This document shows, in pieces, positions 1 to 7,810 of a DNA stretch of 61,988 nt. A program made the translations under genes and the position numbers. This DNA comes from Chitinispirillaceae bacterium. GTDB taxonomy: Bacteria; Fibrobacterota; Chitinivibrionia; Chitinivibrionales; Chitinispirillaceae. Location of the stretch: NCBI GenBank assembly GCA_016929415.1, contig JAFGIW010000091.1, forward strand, positions 1 to 61,988, written 5' to 3'. Under the pieces are notes generated by a model. That model did not search any database. It was not told where the DNA came from and worked only from the letters and a program-made list of their open reading frames with translations. Position 1 is the stretch's first letter; each line of letters begins with the position of its first letter.

Positions 1-11
1 AACTGCTACCT

Positions 12-41
12 GCCTTTGCCGAAGCCGGCTACGGCGAAGGC
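12..41. repeat. Imperfect GC-rich palindrome, dispersed-repeat type
   Basis: Arms GCCTTTGCCG (12-21) and CGGCGAAGGC (32-41) pair with one mismatch around the loop AAGCCGGCTA. A related copy, GCCGCTACGGCGGAGGCGGG, lies at about 76-95. The core GCCGAAGC...GCGAAGG also appears, diverged, at 11349-11375. It resembles the small REP-like intergenic palindromes of many bacterial genomes. No gene was found in 1-245. Confidence 0.45.
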
Positions 42-93
42 GGGCGGAGGACGGGAAGCCGTAAAGGGGCGGGTTGCCGCTACGGCGGAGGCG

Positions 94-120
94 GGCCGCC
101 CCGGCAGGCGGCCTCCTTTT
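94..120 (+). terminator. Putative rho-independent terminator
   Basis: A 7-bp GC stem (GGCCGCC / GGCGGCC) with the 6-nt loop CCGGCA is followed by TCCTTTT. In this orientation it would end a plus-strand transcript entering from left of the window. The T-tract is short and interrupted, so this is tentative. Confidence 0.4.
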
Positions 121-245
121 GTCATGTCCATTCATTAAGCGTGTGGAATTCGGTGCTCCGCACCGTTTTTATTATATCGCTTTGTCCGAGGCAACAAAAG
201 GAGGTAAAAATGCCTTTACCGCCTCATTCACTTCCAGATGCCTTT

Positions 246-1334
246 TTACCCTTTTATACACAGGCCGGCTCCAACAGCCCCCACCAATGCCCCCGCGCTG
301 TTCAGGATCACGTCGATCAGTTGCGACGCCCTCGTGGGAATGAATACCTGCCAGAGTTCGATGCCGAGACTGATGCATAGGGCCGCGGCAACCGTCAATA
401 AATAGGCCTGCCTTCGGGAGCTTCCGAATGACAGCAGTAAAAAACAGCAGCATCCGCCCAACGGCAGGAATCCGAAGAAATTTACGAGTATATCAACGAT
501 AAGACTTCTGTCGATTTTTCCGGAGTCGGGCAGCAGCTCGAGGACTTCATAGCGGAACATTTTCGGAAACCGGGGAACCGTGAGGTCCCACCCGTTTCCC
601 GACTGGTCCACGATTGTCCTTCCGGCGTGTCCGTCGAAACGGAAGAGTGCCGCCGGTTTTTCATGGGAAAGAGATTCGAATGAGCCTGCCTTCTCCCATG
701 CTTTGACAAACGCGTCAATTTCCGTTTCATTCGCCCCTCTTCCGAAGAGCGCCAGTCCCGCGATCTCCCCCCGCCACGGGCAGCGTCCCGTTGGGGAAAG
801 GCCGAGAACGATCCGCCCCTTCTTCAGAAAGCCGGGAGGGGGCCGGATCTCCCGAAGTTCCTTCGATCCGCCGTGAGCTCCGGAAACCACCCGCATCTCC
901 CGGTCATTGATTCCTGCAATCACCGATCGAAACGAATCGGCGGAGAGTGCCTCCCCGATACCGGCCCTCCGCACACGATTCCCGTTTCCATCCCACAGCG
1001 TGATCTCGATACCCTTCATCCACTGATCGACGGTAAACAACTCCCTTCCGTAATCATCGACGATCGAAACGATGCTCGAACGCCTTCTCCCGGTCCGGTA
1101 CGGCCTTACTTCCATGACGATGCACACCGAATCGGAAATCCCGATTTCCCCGAGCGTCCCCTTGCTGTATGCCATGCCGATGTTGGTGAAAGCGATGCCA
1201 TTTTTATTCTCGAAGCGTTTCACCTGATTGATAAATCGGAACCCTTTCGGTTTGAGGCCGAAGAAGAGGGTGATGAGCAGCACAACCGCGCATGCGGCAA
1301 TCAAGTGGGCGTTTTTCTTTTCGAATCGGATCAT
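246..1334 (-). CDS. VanZ-like membrane protein with a LamG-like insert
   Basis: This 362-residue integral membrane protein has one N-terminal helix (about residues 10-28), an extracytoplasmic region of roughly 200 residues, and a VanZ-type block of helices at about 280-360. The C-terminal block carries NFFGFLPLGG, LGIELWQVFIPTRASQLIDV and LNSAGALVGA, the usual VanZ signature. The middle region has a concanavalin/LamG look (ALFRFDGHAGRTIVDQSGNG). Ordinary VanZ proteins are about 150 residues, so the sensor-like domain sits between helices 1 and 2. VanZ itself confers low teicoplanin resistance, but the role of these fusions is unknown. An AGAGG ribosome site lies about 12 nt before the ATG. 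It appears monocistronic. Confidence 0.8.
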   Translation of the reverse strand: MIRFEKKNAHLIAACAVVLLITLFFGLKPKGFRFINQVKRFENKNGIAFTNIGMAYSKGTLGEIGISDSVCIVMEVRPYRTGRRRSSIVSIVDDYGRELFTVDQWMKGIEITLWDGNGNRVRRAGIGEALSADSFRSVIAGINDREMRVVSGAHGGSKELREIRPPPGFLKKGRIVLGLSPTGRCPWRGEIAGLALFGRGANETEIDAFVKAWEKAGSFESLSHEKPAALFRFDGHAGRTIVDQSGNGWDLTVPRFPKMFRYEVLELLPDSGKIDRSLIVDILVNFFGFLPLGGCCCFLLLSFGSSRRQAYLLTVAAALCISLGIELWQVFIPTRASQLIDVILNSAGALVGAVGAGLCIKG

Positions 1335-1465
1335 GGTTGGAAAATACCTCTTTGGAGTGAGGGTAAACAGGGTGTGATGTGGGAATTACTGCGCTTCGCG
1401 CAGGTATGAAATGCTTTAGGGCCCGGGACACATTTCGCTCATTTTTTTTTAAGGAACTCTTTCCA

Positions 1466-1540
1466 ATGGCCGGAATCGATGACATCAAGGTCAAAATGAC
1501 GGCCGAAATTGAAAAAGGGACGATTCTTATCCTAAAATGA
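1466..1540 (+). CDS. 24-residue ORF, possibly a gene remnant
   Basis: An ATG with AAGGA 10 nt upstream opens a 24-codon frame (starts MAGIDDIKVK, ends GTILILK) that closes with TGA, only 2 nt before the ATG of the broken thioredoxin. The peptide has well-formed coding character (charged helix, then a hydrophobic strand). It may be a real leader or small protein, or the surviving 5' end of a deleted gene. The unambiguous decay next to it favours a remnant. Confidence 0.3.
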   Translation: MAGIDDIKVKMTAEIEKGTILILK

Positions 1541-1542
1541 TA

Positions 1543-1776
1543 ATGCAAGGCTTCCCGGTTGAGGTCACCACGGAAACGAATTAGCCCGGATTATTCATCG
1601 ATGCTCGAAAAGATCGCCGCGGAGCAGAAGGACAAGGTGACGGTGTACAAGATCAACATCGACAAGAACCCCGAGATCGCCGGCGCGCTCGGGGTGACCG
1701 GCATTCCCTTTGTCGTTTTCGTCAAAAACCGCGAGGGCGTCTACGCGCTGACCGGCGTGCAGGTGCGGCGTCAGAA
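1543..1776 (+). pseudogene. Degenerate thioredoxin lacking the CxxC active site
   Basis: The start reads MQGFPVEVTTETN and then hits TAG at 1582-1584. That is a normal thioredoxin first strand. Thioredoxin sequence resumes in another frame: SSMLEKIAAEQKDKVTVYKI, NIDKNPEIAGALGVTGIP and FVVFVKN. About 35 residues that should carry the WCGPC redox centre are missing between the two parts. The last helix is also gone, because the frame runs into the 3' end of the convergent BNR_4 gene at 1771. Frameshift, internal deletion and 3' loss make this a dead gene. The conserved cis-proline segment (TGIP) makes the family call secure. Confidence 0.75.
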
Positions 1777-3405
1777 CAGCGTCAGTGTTTTGACTTTAGA
1801 ATATCCCCGGACGTTCATCCTGCAGAGATACGTCCCGGCGGGAATACCGCAGGCCATCCAAGTGACGGCATGACTTCCGGCCGCAGTCGTCCCGCTAGCA
1901 AGGGTGGCCGCCTTCCTGCCCTGCATGCTGTAAACGCATACGTTGACGCGGGAATTCTCCGGCAGCGAGTAGCGCACCGTTACCCCGCGCTGCCGCGGGC
2001 CGAAGCGGTGGATTGTCATCTGCGGCCAGGAAACGGAAATCGTGCCGCTGCGCTTTTGCTTAACATTGACCGGGTGGTAGTAGAAAACTCCCACTACCTG
2101 CGTGCTGAAAATCTGTGCTGAGGTATAGGTGCCTCTGAACCAGAGCAGAGCGGTATTGTCCCTGTTCCAGGCAGGAACGATCGGCCTGAAATTATCTTTC
2201 GACGAATTGGCGGTCACCGGCGTCCACGTCCAGGTGGCGCCGTGATCAGCCGTGACGCCTTTCCAGATCTCCCGTTTGCCTGCCTTGCTGTTGTCGTCGC
2301 CCGGATTGAACGGACTCGATAGGTAAACGGTATTCGGATCATTGGGACAGAGGGCGCCGAGACCGGTGTAGTCCTGTTCCGCTGAATACATTTTCGTCCC
2401 CGCCTTGCCGATACAGGTGGTTTTCCACTCCTTGCCGTCAAAGCGGCTGTAAAAATTCCGGTGATCGGTTTCCGAGTTATTGGCGCGCGCCTTGAACAGA
2501 ATGGCAACACTGCCGTCTTCGTAACTGCAGATATCGTGCTCCCAGCAGCGGCGCATTTTAACGCCGTTTACCGCCGTATTGTCGGCGAATACTTTGGTAA
2601 AGTCTTCTTTCGTCGGAAGGTTTTTTATATCAAAGATTTTATCGTCAATCACGTTGCCGAAAGAGTCGTGTGTTTTTCCGTCTTTTATATACCCGTGATA
2701 AATACTGGTCCAGGCATCACGGGGATGCTGCTGGGTATTGCAGAAGTCGATGCGGTCGACTCCATTGCTCCAATACTTGTAATATCCTTTGTTATAACTG
2801 CTGCTCGGGTCGGTGGAGAGCCGTCCCCCGAACTCCCAGGTATCGCCGTAATCATCGGAAAATATGAAATTCGGGCTCTGGTCATTGGCCCGGGCAAAGT
2901 TGTAGGTCCGCTCTTCGGCAGACAGGTAAAAAAGGTTCGAATAGGCGATCGGTTCCGAGTCAAAGCCGTTGGTCTTCTGCCAGTTGAATTTTTTCTCCCC
3001 GGTCCATTTTGCGCCGTCATGGATGTTGTAGTGGCTGTTATATTTATCGTAATGGTCGGCGAACATCGAAAGGTATTTGCCGTCGGGCCGTACGAGAAAC
3101 GCCGGCGCGTTGTGGTCATCGGTTGACAATTTCCCGATCTGGCTTTTACTCTCGATCTTTTTTTTCGCGAGGTCGTAGATCACTGCCTCGATGGCGCCGC
3201 CGCTCTTGACCGATCCGACGATCAGTTTCTTTTTGGCGGTATCCACCACCGCCCGCTCGTCCTGAAACCAGCACCAGGCGCCGTTGGTGTTGAAGGTGAC
3301 GAGCTGGCCGTCGACCCAGTCTTTCCCCGTCTGGCTATGGGTGGTAAATTGAACAAGTATAAAAATGAGACAGGCGCTCCTGCAGCTGTGTAACTTCCAA
3401 AACAT
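1771..3405 (-). CDS. Secreted BNR_4-type sialidase-like beta-propeller protein
   Basis: The 544-residue protein starts with a signal peptide (CRSACLIFILVQF) and continues with the family opening in which NGAWCWFQDERAVVD precedes a six-bladed BNR-repeat fold (PF15892-like). This fold occurs in polysaccharide lyases and associated proteins of ulvan and rhamnogalacturonan systems. The C-terminal 70 residues (VRYSLPENSRV, VYSMQGRKAATL, GIPAGTYLCRM) form a FlgD/Por-like sorting or surface-attachment tail. The start has a strong AAGGGGGG ribosome site. It lies 31 nt behind the GH88/105 gene, so co-transcription is likely. Lyase activity is inferred from family and context, not from visible catalytic residues. 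Confidence 0.75.
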   Translation of the reverse strand: MFWKLHSCRSACLIFILVQFTTHSQTGKDWVDGQLVTFNTNGAWCWFQDERAVVDTAKKKLIVGSVKSGGAIEAVIYDLAKKKIESKSQIGKLSTDDHNAPAFLVRPDGKYLSMFADHYDKYNSHYNIHDGAKWTGEKKFNWQKTNGFDSEPIAYSNLFYLSAEERTYNFARANDQSPNFIFSDDYGDTWEFGGRLSTDPSSSYNKGYYKYWSNGVDRIDFCNTQQHPRDAWTSIYHGYIKDGKTHDSFGNVIDDKIFDIKNLPTKEDFTKVFADNTAVNGVKMRRCWEHDICSYEDGSVAILFKARANNSETDHRNFYSRFDGKEWKTTCIGKAGTKMYSAEQDYTGLGALCPNDPNTVYLSSPFNPGDDNSKAGKREIWKGVTADHGATWTWTPVTANSSKDNFRPIVPAWNRDNTALLWFRGTYTSAQIFSTQVVGVFYYHPVNVKQKRSGTISVSWPQMTIHRFGPRQRGVTVRYSLPENSRVNVCVYSMQGRKAATLASGTTAAGSHAVTWMACGIPAGTYLCRMNVRGYSKVKTLTLF

Positions 3406-3436
3406 GATTTCCCCCCTTTTTCAACTGACGACTGAA

Positions 3437-4753
3437 TCAATTTACATGGCTGCGTGCTCCTGTCCGGCTGAACGGCGCGATGGCGGCGGATGGATATTGT
3501 CGAATATTCAGATATGCTCCGCAAAAATCAGCGTTACGTTTCATAATGACTATTGACGAGGGGTATTGCAATGCTTCCGGACGGGCGGCAACGGGGGTGA
3601 TCCGTCCCAAGAGGTCGAAAACAGCGCCGGTGACGGTTGAGGAATGAAGAACGGGCTGAGTGACGGCAATGCGGTCAGGCGACTCCACGGACACGGGAGG
3701 GTTGAAAAAATCAACCGCCGCGCTGGCTGCCCAGAGCAGACCGGCGGTGCCGTGGGAGTTGCCGGCTTCGTTGTGCGCCGCATTGAGATAACTGGACGCG
3801 GTGCCGTCCCCCCAGAATCCCGTGCAGATATTTTTCAGTTTACCGTCGGAACCGACATACCCGGCAAGCGCCATCCACCCTTTTTTCGCGGGTTCGAGGA
3901 AGGTCGCAGAGTCGAGCCACCCCTTTTTCATACCGGTGAACATGGCGAAAAGAAACATCGCCGACCCCGACGTCTCCACCCAGTTCCTCGAATCTTTGGA
4001 ATCGAGAAGCTGCATCCACATACCATCATCCCGCCGCACTTCGAGAAGACCGTTCATGTGCTTTTTGAAGCCCGCGAGCACATCGGCATATTTAGAATGG
4101 TTTTCCGGCAATTCCAGCAGGAGTTCCGTCGTGCTTGCCGCGCCCCAGCCGTTGCCCCTGCTCCAAAAATGTTTAGAACCGATTCTGTGCCAGTAGAGCC
4201 CGTTGGACTGCAGCAGTTTGTCCATATAGTAAACGATATAATCGGCGCAGAAATCGAGATATTTAGTATCACCGGTCGCCCGGTATGCCTGAATCATGAG
4301 CGAACCGGTCATATAGGTGTCGTCGATCGCATCGCGTTTGTAGCCTCCGGCCTTGAGCGAAGCGTCGGCCGCAGACTTTCCGAGTTTGAGAAGCGCCGAG
4401 TCGCGGGTCTGCGTGAACAGGTAGAGCGGCAGGATGCCTACGGAATTCTTGTCGACATCACCGGTGGGTATCGCGGCGGTTCTTTTATATCTCGTTGCCA
4501 GGGATTTAAGATAGGTTGAATCACCTGCGGCTTCCCCGTAAAGCAGACACGCGTAAAAAGCGCAGATGTCCGCATAATGGTTGGTGGAAACCGGGTCCTT
4601 CTTTATCCAGTAATCTGCAGTCGCCTTTCCCGTCTTACGCGATGAAGCAGCTACTTCGTTATTGGTAGGTGTCGCGGCATGGGTGAAAGATGCAAGCGCG
4701 ACAAGCGCTCCCAAAACAGACAGATACCCGGGTTTTCTTAAAAAACAACGCAC
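3437..4753 (-). CDS. Secreted GH88/GH105 unsaturated glucuronyl/rhamnogalacturonyl hydrolase
   Basis: This (alpha/alpha)6-barrel hydrolase removes the unsaturated uronic acid left by a polysaccharide lyase from the non-reducing end. Family hallmarks are AIDDTYM (substrate-region Asp), FWSRGNGW, DDGMWMQLLD and WVETSGSAMFLFAM. An N-terminal signal peptide (LGALVALASFTHA) shows export, whereas many GH105 enzymes are cytoplasmic. After the barrel (about residue 370) comes a degenerate Por-like tail (GAVFDLLGR) and then about 30 extra residues. The start is GTG with AAGGGGGAG upstream. It sits between BNR_4 and DUF4861 genes, which together suggest attack on an acidic plant or algal polysaccharide. 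Confidence 0.85.
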   Translation of the reverse strand: MRCFLRKPGYLSVLGALVALASFTHAATPTNNEVAASSRKTGKATADYWIKKDPVSTNHYADICAFYACLLYGEAAGDSTYLKSLATRYKRTAAIPTGDVDKNSVGILPLYLFTQTRDSALLKLGKSAADASLKAGGYKRDAIDDTYMTGSLMIQAYRATGDTKYLDFCADYIVYYMDKLLQSNGLYWHRIGSKHFWSRGNGWGAASTTELLLELPENHSKYADVLAGFKKHMNGLLEVRRDDGMWMQLLDSKDSRNWVETSGSAMFLFAMFTGMKKGWLDSATFLEPAKKGWMALAGYVGSDGKLKNICTGFWGDGTASSYLNAAHNEAGNSHGTAGLLWAASAAVDFFNPPVSVESPDRIAVTQPVLHSSTVTGAVFDLLGRITPVAARPEALQYPSSIVIMKRNADFCGAYLNIRQYPSAAIAPFSRTGARSHVN

Positions 4754-5065
4754 GATTATCTCTCCCCCTTTATGCGTTTAAATATAGCGCTATATTCTTG
4801 CTGCACTATATTCCTATCCTTTTCTTTAATATAACAAATATAATAAATATAGCAAATATTTTGTGTGAATGTACACGTTTTGTGTACTTGGATCCAAACC
4901 ATATTGTAAGAAAGCACATAGTAGCATTTGAATATATGAATGAACCCCCGAAACTGAGGGATACGTAGACGGGCCGTGGAAGATGATGGGCCGGTCAAAA
5001 CAGTGCGGAGGCCGGTAGGGGGGTTGCATGAAAAGGCCCTCTATTCTTGCCTACTGCCTGCCCGT
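4754..5065. promoter_or_regulatory. AT-rich intergenic region with two palindromes upstream of the GH88/105 gene
   Basis: This 312-bp gap is much more AT-rich than its surroundings. It holds a perfect 16-bp palindrome, AATATAGCGCTATATT, at 4781-4796, 28 nt before the GTG of the GH88/105 gene. It also holds an inverted repeat GTACAC-GTTTT-GTGTAC at 4871-4887. Both are the right size for dimeric regulators. No regulator gene lies nearby to assign to them, and no clear terminator for the DUF4861 gene was seen. Confidence 0.45.
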
Positions 5066-6223
5066 TCAAGGATTCCGGTGTAATGGAAGGTTCACGCAGT
5101 TGAATATCCTTGCAGCGGTATTGTCTTTCCGTAAAATATTCAATCCGCAAGCCTGCCGCTGATGATTCCGGTTTGCGGGCGACCGTGTGCCGATCGATCT
5201 TCCGGATAATGAGAAAAAGTCACCGGCAATGACTTCCCTTGTATCCGTTATGAAATGAAAATCAGCGGCAGTGCCGCGCTCTGATACCGGTGCAATACCC
5301 GTGGCGCCGGTCAGCAGCTCTTTCCAGTTCGCTTCTCTGAAGAGCGGATTCGCTTCCCTGGCCCAGCTGTAGGCAAGGGACCATTTAAAATTCTTGTCCG
5401 CATCGGGTTTAAGCACCATGCCGTAATTGACCGCCCCGTCTTTGACGAACGAGTCAAAATAGGACTTGTCGGCGAATACCGCAAGAAGGCAGGTGTCGGC
5501 GAAACCTTCCTGCAGACCGCACTGCTTCCCCAGCGTCGCCAGAAGCCCTTTACTCTCGTCCTGAATGAGTTGCACGCTGCTCTTGTTGGGGTTGGCGGTA
5601 TTGTCACGATGATTCGTGAGGCCGGCAACGACCTTCCCGGCGTAATCGCCGGTAATCGCCACTTCACAGCGGGTGGGCCGTTCATTTAGGGCAGTGGAGA
5701 TCGTCCACAGGACCGTTACCTTGCTGCCGCTTCCGATATTCCATCCATGGTATCCGATCTGTACCTTGGGGGTCTGCACCGACGAATCCATAATAATAAC
5801 CACCAGACTGTCGAGGTTCTCGGGGATCTGCGGGTTGAGCCATTTATTATTTGCATAGAGGCGGAATGAACCCACGCCCATCGAGGAGCCTATCTTCAAT
5901 ATGTCGGTCCCCCAGGGCCAGTCGCCGTGCTCATCGACCGACGGATCGCTGAAATGCTGCAGGATCGCCTCTTCCTTGTATTTACCGATGATATCAAGTG
6001 CGTTCCGGTCGTCCTTGTCGATGTAATAACGGAACGCGCTGTATTTGTTCTCCCATGCCGGGCCTTCGAGGTAGCCGAAGTAATGGTGCTCCGCAGTTGA
6101 CGGCACTTTGTGATATCCCAGCCTTTTCCCGTTGCGGTACAACACGGCGCCGTTGGGCTCGGCGAAGGAGAAGGTGTACCCGGTTAAAATGCATACCGCT
6201 GCAACCAGAAGACATTTATTCAT
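5066..6223 (-). CDS. Secreted DUF4861 family protein
   Basis: The 385-residue protein has a signal peptide (LLVAAVCILTGYTFSFA) and the DUF4861 pattern: HHYFGYLEGPAWENKYSAFR, YYIDKDDRNALDI, HGDWPWGTDILK and GVGSFRLYANN. DUF4861 proteins are recurrent partners of unsaturated-uronate hydrolases in pectin and ulvan degradation loci, but their enzymatic role is not settled. The C-terminus has a decayed Por-like tail (FFSLSGRSIGTRS, CGLNILRK). An AAAGGGGGAATCC ribosome site supports the start. It is first in the minus-strand polysaccharide gene group, separated from the next gene by the palindrome-bearing gap. Confidence 0.75.
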   Translation of the reverse strand: MNKCLLVAAVCILTGYTFSFAEPNGAVLYRNGKRLGYHKVPSTAEHHYFGYLEGPAWENKYSAFRYYIDKDDRNALDIIGKYKEEAILQHFSDPSVDEHGDWPWGTDILKIGSSMGVGSFRLYANNKWLNPQIPENLDSLVVIIMDSSVQTPKVQIGYHGWNIGSGSKVTVLWTISTALNERPTRCEVAITGDYAGKVVAGLTNHRDNTANPNKSSVQLIQDESKGLLATLGKQCGLQEGFADTCLLAVFADKSYFDSFVKDGAVNYGMVLKPDADKNFKWSLAYSWAREANPLFREANWKELLTGATGIAPVSERGTAADFHFITDTREVIAGDFFSLSGRSIGTRSPANRNHQRQACGLNILRKDNTAARIFNCVNLPLHRNP

Positions 6224-6461
6224 GGATTCCCCCTTTAATGAACAGATGTGAATGACCGGAACAGGACCGTTAACCGAAAACGACCGTCCCTTTCACCCGC
6301 CACCCCGCTGAAAGCAGGAAACGCAACCGATAGGGGTCATTTTCAGGATGGATAGTAATATAAGTCGATTAGCATCTCCTGTCAAATCTCCCTTATTATC
6401 GGAAGGCTGCTACCACACCAGCAGCGGTTCCCGCTCATCTCCGCCGGTTTTCCGATGCCGG

Positions 6462-6481
6462 ACCGGCCCATGCCGGCCGGT
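6462..6481. other. Hairpin downstream of the nucleotide-sugar dehydrogenase
   Basis: ACCGGCC and GGCCGGT form a 7-bp GC stem with loop CATGCC, 20 nt beyond the stop of the minus-strand dehydrogenase gene. No T-tract follows on either strand, so termination is unproven. The remaining gap (6224-6461) shows no gene. Confidence 0.35.
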
Positions 6482-6500
6482 GCGGAGTCGGATTCACCTC

Positions 6501-7748
6501 CTACGACAGCGCCTCCTTGATGTCGTAGAAAATGCCGCCCTTTCTGCAGAAGGCGGTTAGCCCCTCTTTCCCGGCCCTGACGAACTCCTGATGCTTGACC
6601 GCCAGGAGAACCCCGTCATAGGTTTCAGGCCGGGGATCGGTGACAAGGAGGAGGCCGTACTCTTCATGCACCTCTTCCGCATCCGCGCACGGGTCCCATA
6701 CGTCGACGTTGATGCCGAAATCCCGCAGTTCGTTGATGATGGATACCACTTTCGAGTTCCGGATGTCCGGAACGTCTTCCTTGAAGGTTATCCCCAGCAC
6801 CAGTACCCCGGCGTCCTTGATCCCGATTTTATTGAAAATCAACTTTTTGATCATCTCGCGGGCGAAATAGCGTCCCATTGCATCATTGATCCTTCTTCCT
6901 GCCATGATGATCTGCGGATGGTGACCGGTCTCTTCCGCTTTATAGGCGAGGTAGTACGGATCGACTCCGATGCAGTGACCGCCGACGAGCCCCGGCTCGA
7001 ACGGCAGGAAATTCCATTTCGTCCTCGCGGCCTCGAGCACCTGCCGGGTTGAAATACCCATTCTGTCAAAGATGATGCGCAATTCGTTCATGAGGGCGAT
7101 ATTGATATCACGCTGGGTGTTTTCAATGACCTTGGCCGCTTCGGCGACTTTGATGGATGCCGCCCGATAGATGCCGGCCTTCACCACCGTCCCGTAGACA
7201 TGAGCCACTTTTTCAAGGGTTTCAGGAGTATCGCCTGAAACGATTTTAACGATGCTTGCAAACCGGTGCGCCCTGTCTCCGGGATTAATGCGCTCCGGAG
7301 AATATCCCACGAAGAAATCCTTTTTCCAGGTCAACCCCGAAAGTTTTTCCAGAACCGGCACGCATTCATCCTCGGTGACGCCGGGATAGACCGTCGACTC
7401 GTAAACGACGACCGCACCGTTTTTCAGGTGACCGGCGACGGTTTCCGACGCCTTTACAACCGGGCTGAGGTCGGGGATATTGTGCGAATCGACGGGCGTC
7501 GGCACCGCAACGATAACGAAATCCGCATTCCCGATGACCGCCGGATCGGAAGAATAGCTCATGGCGGATTGCCGGAGCGTAGCGGATTCGACCTCTTTGT
7601 TCGGATCGTCGCCCTTCTGCAGGGTGGCGACGCGTTTCTCGTTGATGTCAAATCCGATGATCTTAAAATAATTCGCCATCTCCACGGCCAGGGGCAGTCC
7701 GACATATCCCAGGCCGACAACGCAAATAAAGGGGTTATACACAGGCAC
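6501..7748 (-). CDS. tviB: UDP-N-acetyl-D-glucosamine/galactosamine 6-dehydrogenase (TviB/WbpO type)
   Basis: This enzyme oxidises C6 of a UDP-N-acetylhexosamine to the uronic acid with two NAD+, supplying capsule or O-antigen synthesis in the cytoplasm. Visible features are the Rossmann motif VGLGYVGLPLA near the N-terminus, YESTVYPGVTEDECVPVL, VGYSPERINPGD, KVIENTQRDINIALMNE, the catalytic-Cys motif GGHCIGVDPYYLAYKAEETG, and a C-terminal domain (GITFKEDVPDIRNSKV). The match to Vi-antigen TviB runs over the full 415 residues. No other nucleotide-sugar gene is adjacent, and the substrate epimer cannot be read from sequence. Confidence 0.85.
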   Translation of the reverse strand: MPVYNPFICVVGLGYVGLPLAVEMANYFKIIGFDINEKRVATLQKGDDPNKEVESATLRQSAMSYSSDPAVIGNADFVIVAVPTPVDSHNIPDLSPVVKASETVAGHLKNGAVVVYESTVYPGVTEDECVPVLEKLSGLTWKKDFFVGYSPERINPGDRAHRFASIVKIVSGDTPETLEKVAHVYGTVVKAGIYRAASIKVAEAAKVIENTQRDINIALMNELRIIFDRMGISTRQVLEAARTKWNFLPFEPGLVGGHCIGVDPYYLAYKAEETGHHPQIIMAGRRINDAMGRYFAREMIKKLIFNKIGIKDAGVLVLGITFKEDVPDIRNSKVVSIINELRDFGINVDVWDPCADAEEVHEEYGLLLVTDPRPETYDGVLLAVKHQEFVRAGKEGLTAFCRKGGIFYDIKEALS

Positions 7749-7810
7749 TCCTTACGTGGAAGGGGATTGATATAAAATCGTACAAAAAGAGTCAACCGGC
7801 CGGCAAAAGG

